From Bacteroidales bacterium (lineage in GTDB: Bacteria > Bacteroidota > Bacteroidia > Bacteroidales > UBA932), in NCBI GenBank assembly GCA_017429475.1, contig JAFROX010000007.1, positions 1 through 60,889 on the forward strand: 60,889 bases of DNA. Direction: 5' to 3'. The notes under the pieces are model-generated. The model worked only from the letters and a program-made list of their open reading frames with translations, was not told where the DNA came from and did not search any database. The number at the start of each line of letters is the position of its first letter. Position 1 is the first letter of the stretch. This document shows positions 31,788 through 40,178 of this stretch, piece after piece. Made by a program: the position numbers and the translations under genes.

Positions 31788-32419
31788 CAGACTGGATCAA
31801 TTATTCTCTTTTCACTCTCGGGAACGACTATCCGGTGCTGCTGATCGACCTGATAGCGTCGGTACTCGGCCTGACCTGCGTGTTCCTGGCCGGCCGCAAC
31901 TCAAAGTACAACTTCTGGGTAGGATATCTGTACACCGTAGCTCTCTTCCTGATGTTCTGGAACAAGAACCTCTACGCGAGCCTGCTGCTCCAGCCCGTGT
32001 CGCTGGCCATCAATATCCTCGGACACTGGAGATGGACGCATCCCAGACAGAACGAAGAGAGTTCCGAAGACAGCACTGCCCTCAAGGTGAGCATGCTCAG
32101 CTGGCCGGAGCGCATATTGTGCCTGCTGTCGGTCTTCATCATCGCCGGCCTCTGGGGCTGGACTCTGAATGCGCTGTTCCCCGAAGACCCGCACCCTTAC
32201 CTGGATTCCTGCGTGACAGTGCTGATTCTGGTGGCCCAACTGCTCTCCGCCCTCAAGAAGTGGGACTGCTGGATAGCCTGGCTGCTGGTCAACATAACCC
32301 AGATATTCCTGCACCTGTCGGTAGGTCACGTCTTTATGCCGATAGTCTGCGCGCTGTATCTCGTCAACGGACTGTGGTCCCTTTCAACCTGGTCGAAACT
32401 GTATAAGAAAAAAGCCTGA
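31784..32419 (+). CDS. pnuC: PnuC-family nicotinamide riboside/NMN transporter
   Basis: 211 residues with about seven membrane helices. The family motif region [14 protein letters not shown] and the C-terminal [19 protein letters not shown] (KxxxxWixWixvN) are typical of PnuC, which takes up NAD precursors by facilitated diffusion. It is inserted between sufB and sufC, overlapping both (ATGA with sufB, TGATG with sufC), which is not the usual suf order. It may respond to the same regulation as Fe-S assembly. Confidence 0.85.
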   Translation: MTDWINYSLFTLGNDYPVLLIDLIASVLGLTCVFLAGRNSKYNFWVGYLYTVALFLMFWNKNLYASLLLQPVSLAINILGHWRWTHPRQNEESSEDSTALKVSMLSWPERILCLLSVFIIAGLWGWTLNALFPEDPHPYLDSCVTVLILVAQLLSALKKWDCWIAWLLVNITQIFLHLSVGHVFMPIVCALYLVNGLWSLSTWSKLYKKKA

Positions 32420-33174
32420 TGAACACAATGCTCAAAATAGAGAATCTGCACGCCGCGGTCGGTGAGAAGGAAATCCTCCGGGGCATCGACCTTGAAATAA
32501 AGGCCGGCGAGGTGCACGCCATTATGGGCCCGAACGGAGCCGGCAAAAGCACCCTGGCCGCAACCCTTGCCGGAAGGGACAACATCACGGTGACGGATGG
32601 AACCATCCGCTTCGAGGGTGAGGACCTGGTGCCGATGAGTCCTGAGGAACGCTCGTGGAAAGGAATCTTCCTGGGTTTCCAGTATCCCGTGGAGATTCCC
32701 GGCCTGACCAACGCCAACTTTATGAAGGCCGCCGTCAACGAACACCGCAAGCAGCGCGGTCTCGGTCCCGTCTCGGCCGTCGAGTTCCTGCGTATGATGA
32801 AGGAGAAGATGGCGCTGGTGGAGATGGACTCGAGTTTCTCGTCACGCGCCGTGAACGCCGGTTTCTCAGGCGGCGAGAAGAAGCGCAACGAAGTGTTCCA
32901 GATGGCGATGCTCGACCCTAAGCTGGCCATACTCGACGAGTCCGACTCAGGCCTCGACGTCGACGCCCTCCGCATAGTGGGCACGGGAGTCGACAAGCTC
33001 CGCCGCCCGGACAACGCGACGATTCTCATCACGCACTACCAGCGTCTGCTCGACTATATCGTCCCAGACTATATTCACGTTCTCTATAAAGGCCGCATAG
33101 TGATGACGGGCGACAAGGACCTTGCCCGCGAGATCGAAGAGCGCGGCTATGACTGGATCATCAATGCTCTGTAG
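32419..33174 (+). CDS. sufC: Fe-S assembly ATPase SufC
   Basis: 251 residues. ABC ATPase with Walker A GPNGAGKSTLAATL, SufC-specific signature FSGGEKKRNEVFQM, Walker B LAILDESDSGLDVDAL and the switch His in ILITHYQRLL. It drives the SufB-SufD scaffold. The ATG overlaps the pnuC stop (TGATG at 32417-32421); a second in-frame ATG follows at codon 4. Confidence 0.97.
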   Translation: MNTMLKIENLHAAVGEKEILRGIDLEIKAGEVHAIMGPNGAGKSTLAATLAGRDNITVTDGTIRFEGEDLVPMSPEERSWKGIFLGFQYPVEIPGLTNANFMKAAVNEHRKQRGLGPVSAVEFLRMMKEKMALVEMDSSFSSRAVNAGFSGGEKKRNEVFQMAMLDPKLAILDESDSGLDVDALRIVGTGVDKLRRPDNATILITHYQRLLDYIVPDYIHVLYKGRIVMTGDKDLAREIEERGYDWIINAL

Positions 33175-33175
33175 G

Positions 33176-33850
33176 ATGGAAACTCTCGAACTCAAGGAAG
33201 GCGGTGCAAGACTGAGCGTCGAAAGAGGCTCGAGCCGCAGCTGGCTGGTGATGCAGCGCAGCGGCGGGGATTTCCCGGTGGAGATTACCGTGGAGGAAGA
33301 CGCTTCGCTGGAGCTTGCCTTCATAGTTCTTGGGGATGTCCGTGTGCGCAACAGCCTCACCGTAAACCTTGTGGGACGGGACGCCAACTGCCGTCTGAGG
33401 GGCCTGTGGCTGCTGGGAGGCAATGCCGACGTTAAGTTTGAGGTGCGGATGAACCACGAAGTGCCGCAGTGCAACTCCGAGCAGATATTCAAGGGCATAT
33501 GCGGCGGCAGCGCCCGCAGCGATTTCTTCGGCCTGATCAAGGTGGCTCCTGACGCCCAGAAGACCGATGCCCGTCAGCAATGCCATAATCTGCTGCTGAC
33601 CGAGGCTGCGAGGGCGAACGCGAAGCCTCAGCTCGAAATTTATGCCGACGACGTGATCTGTACCCACGGAGCTACGGTAGGCCGCCTGCGCGACGAGGAA
33701 CTGTTCTATATGCGCTCCCGCGGAATCTCCCTGGAGGAGGCAAAGAAAATCCAGCTGACGGTGTTTGCCGCCGAGGCGCTGGATATCGTGCCTGAAGATG
33801 TTTCAGCCGGACTGCAGGGCTGGATCGACGCTATAACCCTTTCAGAATAG
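33176..33850 (+). CDS. sufD: SufD, short form
   Basis: 224 residues from ATG 33176, one base after the sufC stop. It has the SufB/SufD beta-helix core (RMNHEVPQCNSEQIFKGIC, LIKVAPDAQKTDARQQCHNL, the conserved His in ICTHGATVGR) and the C-terminal DEELFYMRSRGIS. SufD is usually about 420-450 residues; the N-terminal helical domain is missing here. No remnant of it is seen upstream since sufC fills the space, so this seems a natural minimal form. The last 20 bases overlap the convergent HerA-like gene. Confidence 0.9.
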   Translation: METLELKEGGARLSVERGSSRSWLVMQRSGGDFPVEITVEEDASLELAFIVLGDVRVRNSLTVNLVGRDANCRLRGLWLLGGNADVKFEVRMNHEVPQCNSEQIFKGICGGSARSDFFGLIKVAPDAQKTDARQQCHNLLLTEAARANAKPQLEIYADDVICTHGATVGRLRDEELFYMRSRGISLEEAKKIQLTVFAAEALDIVPEDVSAGLQGWIDAITLSE

Positions 33851-35477
33851 ACTTGAGCACCTCGTTGGTGATGGTGCGGGTGACCTTGTTGGCTGCCGAC
33901 TTGGTGGCTTTCTGCACTGCCGTGCCTGCCTTGCTGGATGATGTCTTCTTGCTTGAAGAAGTTGACTTCGAAGAAGATGTCTTCTTGCCGGTGGTAATGC
34001 TCTTTGCAGCTGAATTGGCAAGGCTGCGGGCGAAAGTGGTGGCTGCAGCTGTGGCAAGTGTGCCGAGGATCGTGCGGCTCACCTTCTTGCTGCCGCTCTT
34101 CTTGGAGGCTGCCTTTTCCTTTTCTTTGGCTGCCTTGGCTTCTTCCTTCTCCTTTTCCTGGAGGGCTTTCTCCGCAGCCTCGGCTTCTGCCTCATACTGA
34201 GCCGTCAGGATTTCGTATGCGCTCTCGCGGTCGATGACGGAGTTGTATTCCTTGATCTTTGCCGGCGCTGCATTCTGGATGTCCATCCTCTGCCCGGCGG
34301 TGATGGCTCCGATCTGGCTCAGAGGGAAGAGTATGCGGGCGCGCTCCACCACTGAAGGAGCACCCTTCTCGTCGAGGAACGACACGAGAGCCTCACCTGT
34401 GGCGAGTTCTGTGATCACGTCGGCAGTCTTGAACTCCGGATTGGCGCGGAAAGTGTCGGCAACAGTCCTGACGACTTTCTGGTCCTTCGGGGTGTATGCC
34501 CTCAGGGCGTGCTGGATCCTGTTACCGAGCTGCCCGAGGACGTTGTCCGGAAGGTCGGTGGGAGCCTGCGTCACGAAATATATGCCGACGCCCTTTGAGC
34601 GGATGAGTCGGATGACCTGCTCGATTTTGTCGGTGAGGGCCTTGGATGTGCCTTCGAAGAGGGTGTGGGCCTCGTCGAAGAAGAACACCAGCTTGGGAAG
34701 GGCCATATCGCCTACCTCAGGCATCTTGGAGTACAACTCTGTGATGAGCCACAGCAGGAAGGTGGAATACAGCTTGGGCTGGAGCATCAGCTTGTCGGCC
34801 ACGAGGACGTTCATCACGCCGCGGCCGTTCTCGGTGTCGAGGAGGTCTTCCACGTCGAAGGCAGGTTCGCCGAAGAACTGCTGTCCGCCCTGGTTCTCAA
34901 GTGTCAGGATGGCGCGCTGGATGGCTCCGACGCTGGCTGTGGAGATATTGCCGTACTGGGTGGTGAAGTTGGCTGCGTTCTTGCCCACGAAATCGAGCAT
35001 CATACGCAGGTCCTTGAGGTCCAGGAGCAGCAGGTTGGCCTCGTCGGCTATCCTGAAGAGGATGTTCAGGACGCCTTCCTGGGTGTCGTTGAGCTCAAGT
35101 ATCCTCGACAGCAACTGGGGACCCATCGCTGACACGGTGGTGCGCATAGGGAAACCCTGCTCTCCGAATACGTCATAGAATCGGGTGGGGTTGCCGGCAA
35201 ACTTCGGGTCTTCGATTCCGAACTCGGCGCAGCGCTTCTCGATGAAGCCTGACATCTTGCCGGTCTGGCTGATGCCGGACAGGTCGCCTTTCATATCGGC
35301 CATGAAGCAGGGGACTCCTGCCTGCGAGAAGGTTTCAGCGATTACCTGCAGGGAGACGGTCTTACCTGTACCGGTCGCTCCGGCAATGAGGCCGTGCCTG
35401 TTGGCCATTTCACCGTTGATGCATATGGGGCCGTTCGCGCTGTGGGCCACGTAGAGTTTGTTGTCAGGAGATAACAT
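33831..35477 (-). CDS. HerA-like ATPase (DUF853 type)
   Basis: 548 residues from ATG 35477 (MLSPDNKLYVAHS). Walker A is GATGTGKTVSLQV at about 32-44, Walker B-like KLVFFFDEAHTLFEG, and an arginine-finger-type region GVGIYFVTQAPTDLPDNVLGQ (split here by family context) follows. These match the DUF853/HerA-like helicase family of unknown role, found alone in many genomes. The C-terminal 110 residues are a Lys/Glu coiled-coil stretch and a Ser/Lys-rich low-complexity segment (KSTSSSKKTSSSK). It is distinct from defence-type HerA-NurA pairs; no nuclease partner is adjacent. Confidence 0.88.
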   Translation of the reverse strand: MLSPDNKLYVAHSANGPICINGEMANRHGLIAGATGTGKTVSLQVIAETFSQAGVPCFMADMKGDLSGISQTGKMSGFIEKRCAEFGIEDPKFAGNPTRFYDVFGEQGFPMRTTVSAMGPQLLSRILELNDTQEGVLNILFRIADEANLLLLDLKDLRMMLDFVGKNAANFTTQYGNISTASVGAIQRAILTLENQGGQQFFGEPAFDVEDLLDTENGRGVMNVLVADKLMLQPKLYSTFLLWLITELYSKMPEVGDMALPKLVFFFDEAHTLFEGTSKALTDKIEQVIRLIRSKGVGIYFVTQAPTDLPDNVLGQLGNRIQHALRAYTPKDQKVVRTVADTFRANPEFKTADVITELATGEALVSFLDEKGAPSVVERARILFPLSQIGAITAGQRMDIQNAAPAKIKEYNSVIDRESAYEILTAQYEAEAEAAEKALQEKEKEEAKAAKEKEKAASKKSGSKKVSRTILGTLATAAATTFARSLANSAAKSITTGKKTSSSKSTSSSKKTSSSKAGTAVQKATKSAANKVTRTITNEVLKSILKGL

Positions 35478-35528
35478 AAGCTGTATTGTTTCGCATTGTT
35501 GAGATAAGGACAAATTTAACAAATTCCA

Positions 35529-35536
35529 TATATTTG
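35529..35536 (+). promoter_or_regulatory. -7 element of the esterase gene
   Basis: TATATTTG, 19 bases before the ATG at 35556. A good -33 box is not evident. Confidence 0.45.
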
Positions 35537-35555
35537 TAAGACACAATTCGACATT

Positions 35556-36374
35556 ATGAAGAAAATCCTCTTATCATTCCTGGCCGTGATGGTGGCTTTT
35601 TCAGCCTTCGCACAGCGGCAGCAGCGCAGTCAGGTCGAGTACGCTACCGAAGAAAACATTTTCTATTCGCAGAACACCGATGCTTATTCCCTCGAGCGCT
35701 GCGTGCTCGACGTCTATTTCCCTGCCGGCGTTATGGACTGCCCGGTGATAGTGTGGTTCCACGGCGGCGGACTTACTTCGGGCAACAAGTTCATCCCGGA
35801 GCAGCTCAAGAACCGCGGATATGTGGTGGTGGCAGCCAACTACCGTCTTATGCCCAAGGTTGAGGTGACGGAATGCATCGACGATGCCGCAGCGGCCGTG
35901 GCCTGGGTGTTCGACAATGCCAGGAAATACGGAGGTGACCCCGACAACATCTATGTCAGCGGCCACTCCGCTGGAGGATATCTCACCAGTATGATAGGTC
36001 TCGACAAGAAGTGGCTTGCGAAATACGGCAAGGACGCCGACCGCCTGGCTGCCCTGATACCCTTCAGTGGACAGGTGATGACGCACTACGAGTACCGCAA
36101 GCGCCACGGAGGCCAGGAACTCCTGCCGACCATCGACGACACGGCTCCCATAGCGCACATCCGTGCCGACGGCCCGCCCTACGTCATCGTCTCAGGCGAC
36201 CGCGAGCAGGAACTCTACGGCCGCTACGAGGAGAACGCCTATATGTGGCGTATGATGAAGCTCATAGGCCACGAGCAGACTTTCATCTACGAACTTGACG
36301 GATACAGCCACGGTGCGATGGCAGATCCTGCCTTTCATATCCTGAGGCAGTATGTGAAAAGAAGAGTCAACTAG
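35556..36374 (+). CDS. Secreted alpha/beta-hydrolase, HSL/feruloyl-esterase-like
   Basis: 272 residues with a Sec signal peptide (MKKILLSFLAVMVAFSAFAQ). Catalytic pattern: oxyanion motif WFHGGGLTSGN, nucleophile elbow GHSAGGYL, Asp in VSGDRE, and His in DGYSHGAM. It resembles bifunctional feruloyl/acetyl-xylan esterases of gut Bacteroidota. The substrate is not determinable. Its stop overlaps the convergent murB stop by four bases. Confidence 0.87.
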   Translation: MKKILLSFLAVMVAFSAFAQRQQRSQVEYATEENIFYSQNTDAYSLERCVLDVYFPAGVMDCPVIVWFHGGGLTSGNKFIPEQLKNRGYVVVAANYRLMPKVEVTECIDDAAAAVAWVFDNARKYGGDPDNIYVSGHSAGGYLTSMIGLDKKWLAKYGKDADRLAALIPFSGQVMTHYEYRKRHGGQELLPTIDDTAPIAHIRADGPPYVIVSGDREQELYGRYEENAYMWRMMKLIGHEQTFIYELDGYSHGAMADPAFHILRQYVKRRVN

Positions 36375-37348
36375 ACAGTCTCGACCTCGGGCCTGAGGGT
36401 TACTCCGAAGGTTTCTTCCACCTTTTTGATGATATTGTCGGCGAGCCGGATGATGTCGGCTGCGCAGGCGTGTCCGCGGTTCACCAGGATCAGCGCGTGC
36501 TTTTCGTATACCGCCGCGTCACCCACAGTCATCCCCTTGCATCCGCTGCGGTCGATGAGCCAGCCTGCGGAGAGTTTCACGCCTCTGCCTGTGCCCGTAG
36601 GATAGTGGGGCATATCGGGATATCGCTTCTGCAGGGCGGTGAACGTCTTCTTGCTGACCACCGGGTTCATAAAGAAACTGCCAGCGCTTCCGATGACTTC
36701 CGGGTCGGGAAGTTTGGACTGCCTGGTGGCGATGACTGCTTCCCTCACTTTCTGAAGGGTCGGCTCGCCTTCGATCCTGGCGGCCAGGTTGCCGTATTCC
36801 AACGAGAACGACGGGATGAGCGAAAGCTTGAACACCACCTTCAGCACGAAATATCGCTTGCCGTTCTTCTTGAAGATGCTGGAGCGGTAGCCATATTCAC
36901 ATTCGTCGGGAAAGAACACCCTGGGATGCCCTGCTACCGTGTCATAGACCTCCACCGAACTCACCAGGCTGCCGGCCTCGACGCCGTAGGCTCCTATATT
37001 CTGCACGGCGGCGGCCCCCACGTCACCGGGAATCAGGGAGAGATTCTCGGCCCCATACCAACCATTCTCCACACAAAGCGCTACAAAGTTGTCCCAGCGC
37101 ATACCTGCGCCGACCCGCACGCGTACATATCCGTTGCCGCGGGAGGCTTCCCAGCTTGTGTCGGTGCAGCGGAACACGCTGCCTTCGACTGCCGGTTTCG
37201 AAAACAGCAGGTTGCTGCCGGCTCCTACAGGGAGCCAGGGCTTGGGAGCCTTGGTCAGGCAGGCCTCCAGCTGCTCCGCGTCCGCATATTCGAACCAGTT
37301 GTCGGTGCTGGCCTCGAGGCCCAGCGTGTTCGGAATCCTGACGGCCAT
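36371..37348 (-). CDS. murB: UDP-N-acetylenolpyruvoylglucosamine reductase
   Basis: 325 residues. FAD-binding segment PWLPVGAGSNLLFS (about 38-51), SLIPGDVGAAAVQNIGAYG (about 103-121) and the proton-donor Ser in IGSAGSFFMNP (about 216-226) identify type I MurB, which makes UDP-MurNAc for peptidoglycan in the cytoplasm. It lies seven bases after the C1 peptidase gene on the same strand, an unexpected pairing. Confidence 0.96.
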   Translation of the reverse strand: MAVRIPNTLGLEASTDNWFEYADAEQLEACLTKAPKPWLPVGAGSNLLFSKPAVEGSVFRCTDTSWEASRGNGYVRVRVGAGMRWDNFVALCVENGWYGAENLSLIPGDVGAAAVQNIGAYGVEAGSLVSSVEVYDTVAGHPRVFFPDECEYGYRSSIFKKNGKRYFVLKVVFKLSLIPSFSLEYGNLAARIEGEPTLQKVREAVIATRQSKLPDPEVIGSAGSFFMNPVVSKKTFTALQKRYPDMPHYPTGTGRGVKLSAGWLIDRSGCKGMTVGDAAVYEKHALILVNRGHACAADIIRLADNIIKKVEETFGVTLRPEVETV

Positions 37349-37355
37349 AGCCAGA

Positions 37356-38732
37356 TTAGAACATATAGTCCCAGCAGGGGAGCATCACGTGCTCGCCGCT
37401 GAGGGCATTGATGGATTTGCTGTCGAGATATTTGCGGTTGATGACGATGCGGAAGAGATATTCGTCAAACCAGCGGTCGGTGAATGTGAGGTAGCCGTGG
37501 TCGCCCGATGCGGCACCCCAGCTGTTCTCGAACTGCCATTTGACGGGCACGTCATTGTCGTCGGTGTCGCAGGCCACTATCAGCATTGCGTGCGACGAAC
37601 CGCTCTGGCGGGTGAGGATGCGGGCTTTCTTGTCCATAGCCAGCTTCACGCCCATAAGGCTCTCGTAATCGTAGGTACCGGGGTCGAGGATGCCGGCGCC
37701 TGAGGCGGTGTTGCTCTGCTTGCCCACGTCGCAAGATGCGTACATCGGCTCGTCAGCCTTGATGGACTTCAGGGCGGCGACCTTGATAACGTCGTTGGGC
37801 AGGTTGAGGTAGTACCAGTTGATGCCTTCCACACTGTTGCGGTAGTTCTCTATCTCGTAGACCTTGTAGTAGGGCCTGGTGGGGTCGTTCATTATCATCA
37901 CGTAGGTGTCCGGGTTGTAGTTTGCCGGAATTACGCTCTTGTAGAACTCGGCGGGGGTGGTCTTCACGGTCTGCACCTTGCCGTCCTTGTCCTTGTAGCG
38001 CCAGGTGAATTCTGCCGGGGGTTCGCCGAGGCAGAGGGCAAGCACGCGGTAGACGTCCTTGAGGATCTCGACCTTCTGGTCGCGCACTGCGGCGATTGAC
38101 TTGCCGGCGGCGCACATCTCGCGGAGTTCATATCCGCCTGCGCGCAGCCTTTCGTTGAGGATGCTCAGCATCTGGCTGGTGTTGTTGGAATGCTCGGTTT
38201 CGGGCATAATCTCGGCAGGCACCACGCCATATTTCTCACCGATGTTCCAGAACAGGTTCCATACGCCGCCGTCGCTCACCGGGCTCTTGAAATAGGTCAC
38301 GACCTCGCGGTCGTCGAACGAGCGGTCGGCAGTGGCTATGATGTCCTCCAGGAAGAGGTTTGCCTTCTCGAACATATCCCAGAAATAGCTGAAGTTGTGC
38401 GAGAAGTCGAAGCTGTTGACATTGTAGCGCTTCATCGCGATGGGGCGCAGCTGGTTCATCGAAGTGAACATCCAGCAGCGGCCGGAGCTCATCTGGTCGG
38501 TGATGCCTTTGACGGAGGTGGTGTATTTGAAGAAATGGTCCACCGGCTCCGCCGAATGGTTCAGGGCGAGGGCCTTGATGCTCTTGTTGTTGACAAGTAT
38601 GTTCTGGATAGCGGCAGTGGAGCCGTCCTTGACGAAGCTCGACTGGATCTTGCTCAGCTCTGACGGAGAGATGGTCTGGGCGAAGACCGTTGCGCAGATA
38701 AGCAGCGCAGGCAATGACAATATCTTTTTCAT
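37356..38732 (-). CDS. Secreted bleomycin-hydrolase-like cysteine peptidase (C1B)
   Basis: 458 residues. Signal peptide MKKILSLPALLICATVFAQ. Papain-fold catalytic set: Gln and Cys in DQMSSGRCWMF, His in GSSHAMLIV, Asn in FENSWGAASGDHGY. This matches PepC/bleomycin hydrolase aminopeptidases. Most bacterial PepC are cytoplasmic; the signal peptide makes this an exported form, as seen in several Bacteroidota. It starts a short operon with murB and is divergent from the M24B peptidase. Confidence 0.92.
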   Translation of the reverse strand: MKKILSLPALLICATVFAQTISPSELSKIQSSFVKDGSTAAIQNILVNNKSIKALALNHSAEPVDHFFKYTTSVKGITDQMSSGRCWMFTSMNQLRPIAMKRYNVNSFDFSHNFSYFWDMFEKANLFLEDIIATADRSFDDREVVTYFKSPVSDGGVWNLFWNIGEKYGVVPAEIMPETEHSNNTSQMLSILNERLRAGGYELREMCAAGKSIAAVRDQKVEILKDVYRVLALCLGEPPAEFTWRYKDKDGKVQTVKTTPAEFYKSVIPANYNPDTYVMIMNDPTRPYYKVYEIENYRNSVEGINWYYLNLPNDVIKVAALKSIKADEPMYASCDVGKQSNTASGAGILDPGTYDYESLMGVKLAMDKKARILTRQSGSSHAMLIVACDTDDNDVPVKWQFENSWGAASGDHGYLTFTDRWFDEYLFRIVINRKYLDSKSINALSGEHVMLPCWDYMF

Positions 38733-38781
38733 AATGGTACAAAGTTAATTAACTTTACACGTTACATAAAAACTTAAATCT

Positions 38782-40176
38782 ATGTTCAGCAGAAATATTT
38801 ACGTCTCACGCAGACAGAAACTCATAAAGAGCGTCAAGGAAGGCCTGCTTCTTTTCCTTGGCAACGGCGAAGCACCCCTAAACTACAGCGACAACCAGTA
38901 CACCTTCCGTCAGGACAGCACCTGGCTGTACTACTTCGGCATAGACAAGCCTGATATGGCAGCCATCATCGATGTCGAGAGCGGTGAGGAGAAAATCTTC
39001 GGCGACGACGTCGACATCGACGACATCATCTGGATGGGTCCCCAGCCCTCTGTAGCAAGCCAGGCGGAAGAAGTGGGTGTGTCCAGGACAGCACCTCTGT
39101 CAGACCTTGACAGGGTGGTGAAGGCGGCATTGGCCAGGGGCCGCAAGGTTCATTTCCTGCCTCCTTACCGTTTCCGCAATATGATATGGCTGAACTCCCT
39201 GCTGGGCGTGGGCTTCGACAGGATGAAGGAAGCGGCCAGCGTGGAGTTCATCAAGGCAGTCGTCGAGATGCGCCTTGTCAAGGAGCCCTGCGAGATACAG
39301 CAGATAGACCTTGCCTGCAACCTCGGATATGCGATGCATATGGCCGCAACCAAGCTGATGAAGCCCGGGTTGCTAGAGCAGGACCTCGTGGGCGTGATGG
39401 AAGGCGTGGTTATCAGCGGGGGCTATATGCCTTCGTTCCCCACTATCCTGTCGCAGAACGGTGAGACGCTGCACAACCATTCGCATCACCAGGTACTGAC
39501 CGAAGGCCGCCTGACAGTGATCGACGCCGGAGCGGAGATAGCAAGCCACTACTGCTCCGACTTCACCCGCACGCTGCCCTGCAGCGGCCGTTTCACAGAA
39601 CAGCAGAAGGCTGTCTACACCATAGTTTCGGAAGGCAACAACCTGGCGCTGGGCCTTGCCCGTCCTGGCATCAGCTATCGCGAGGTGCATCTGGCAGTGT
39701 GCCGCCTTATGCTCCAGGGGCTCAAGAACCTCGGCCTGGTGAAGGGTGACGTGGACGAAGCCCTCGCCGCCGGAGCCGCCGGACTGTTCATGCCTCACGG
39801 CCTGGGCCACAATATGGGCCTCGACGTGCACGATATGGAGAACCTCGGAGAGAACTACGTGGGTTACGACGAGACCGTCACCCGCTCAACCCAGCTCGGC
39901 CTCGGGTCGCTGCGTATGGCCAGGGTGCTGAAGCCCGGCAACGTGGTGACCGACGAACCCGGCATATATTTCATCCCCGCCCTCATCGACAAGTGGAAAG
40001 CCGAAGGCACCTGCCGTGACTTCATCGCTTTCGACAAGCTGGACGCATACCGCACATTCGGCGGCATCCGCATCGAGGATGATCTGCTAATCACCGAGAA
40101 CGGAGCACGCCTGCTCGGCTCGAAACGCCTCCCGAGGACGGTTGAAGAAGTTGAAAACGCAATGGCACAGGAATAA
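38782..40176 (+). CDS. Xaa-Pro aminopeptidase, M24B
   Basis: 464 residues with no signal peptide. An N-terminal creatinase-like domain is followed by the pita-bread fold with metal ligands in TVIDAGAEI, HYCSDFTRT, the His of MPHGLGHNMGLDVHD, VTDEPGIYF and the last Glu in GGIRIEDDLL. It removes the first residue before proline, in the cytoplasm. Two bases separate it from the S9 peptidase gene, so both are one transcript for Pro-rich peptide breakdown. Confidence 0.94.
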   Translation: MFSRNIYVSRRQKLIKSVKEGLLLFLGNGEAPLNYSDNQYTFRQDSTWLYYFGIDKPDMAAIIDVESGEEKIFGDDVDIDDIIWMGPQPSVASQAEEVGVSRTAPLSDLDRVVKAALARGRKVHFLPPYRFRNMIWLNSLLGVGFDRMKEAASVEFIKAVVEMRLVKEPCEIQQIDLACNLGYAMHMAATKLMKPGLLEQDLVGVMEGVVISGGYMPSFPTILSQNGETLHNHSHHQVLTEGRLTVIDAGAEIASHYCSDFTRTLPCSGRFTEQQKAVYTIVSEGNNLALGLARPGISYREVHLAVCRLMLQGLKNLGLVKGDVDEALAAGAAGLFMPHGLGHNMGLDVHDMENLGENYVGYDETVTRSTQLGLGSLRMARVLKPGNVVTDEPGIYFIPALIDKWKAEGTCRDFIAFDKLDAYRTFGGIRIEDDLLITENGARLLGSKRLPRTVEEVENAMAQE

Positions 40177-40178
40177 TT

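Noticed and set aside
33831-35477. HerA-like ATPase as part of an antiphage system
   Set aside because: It is the stand-alone DUF853 type with a housekeeping-like neighbourhood and no nuclease or Sir2-type partner beside it.
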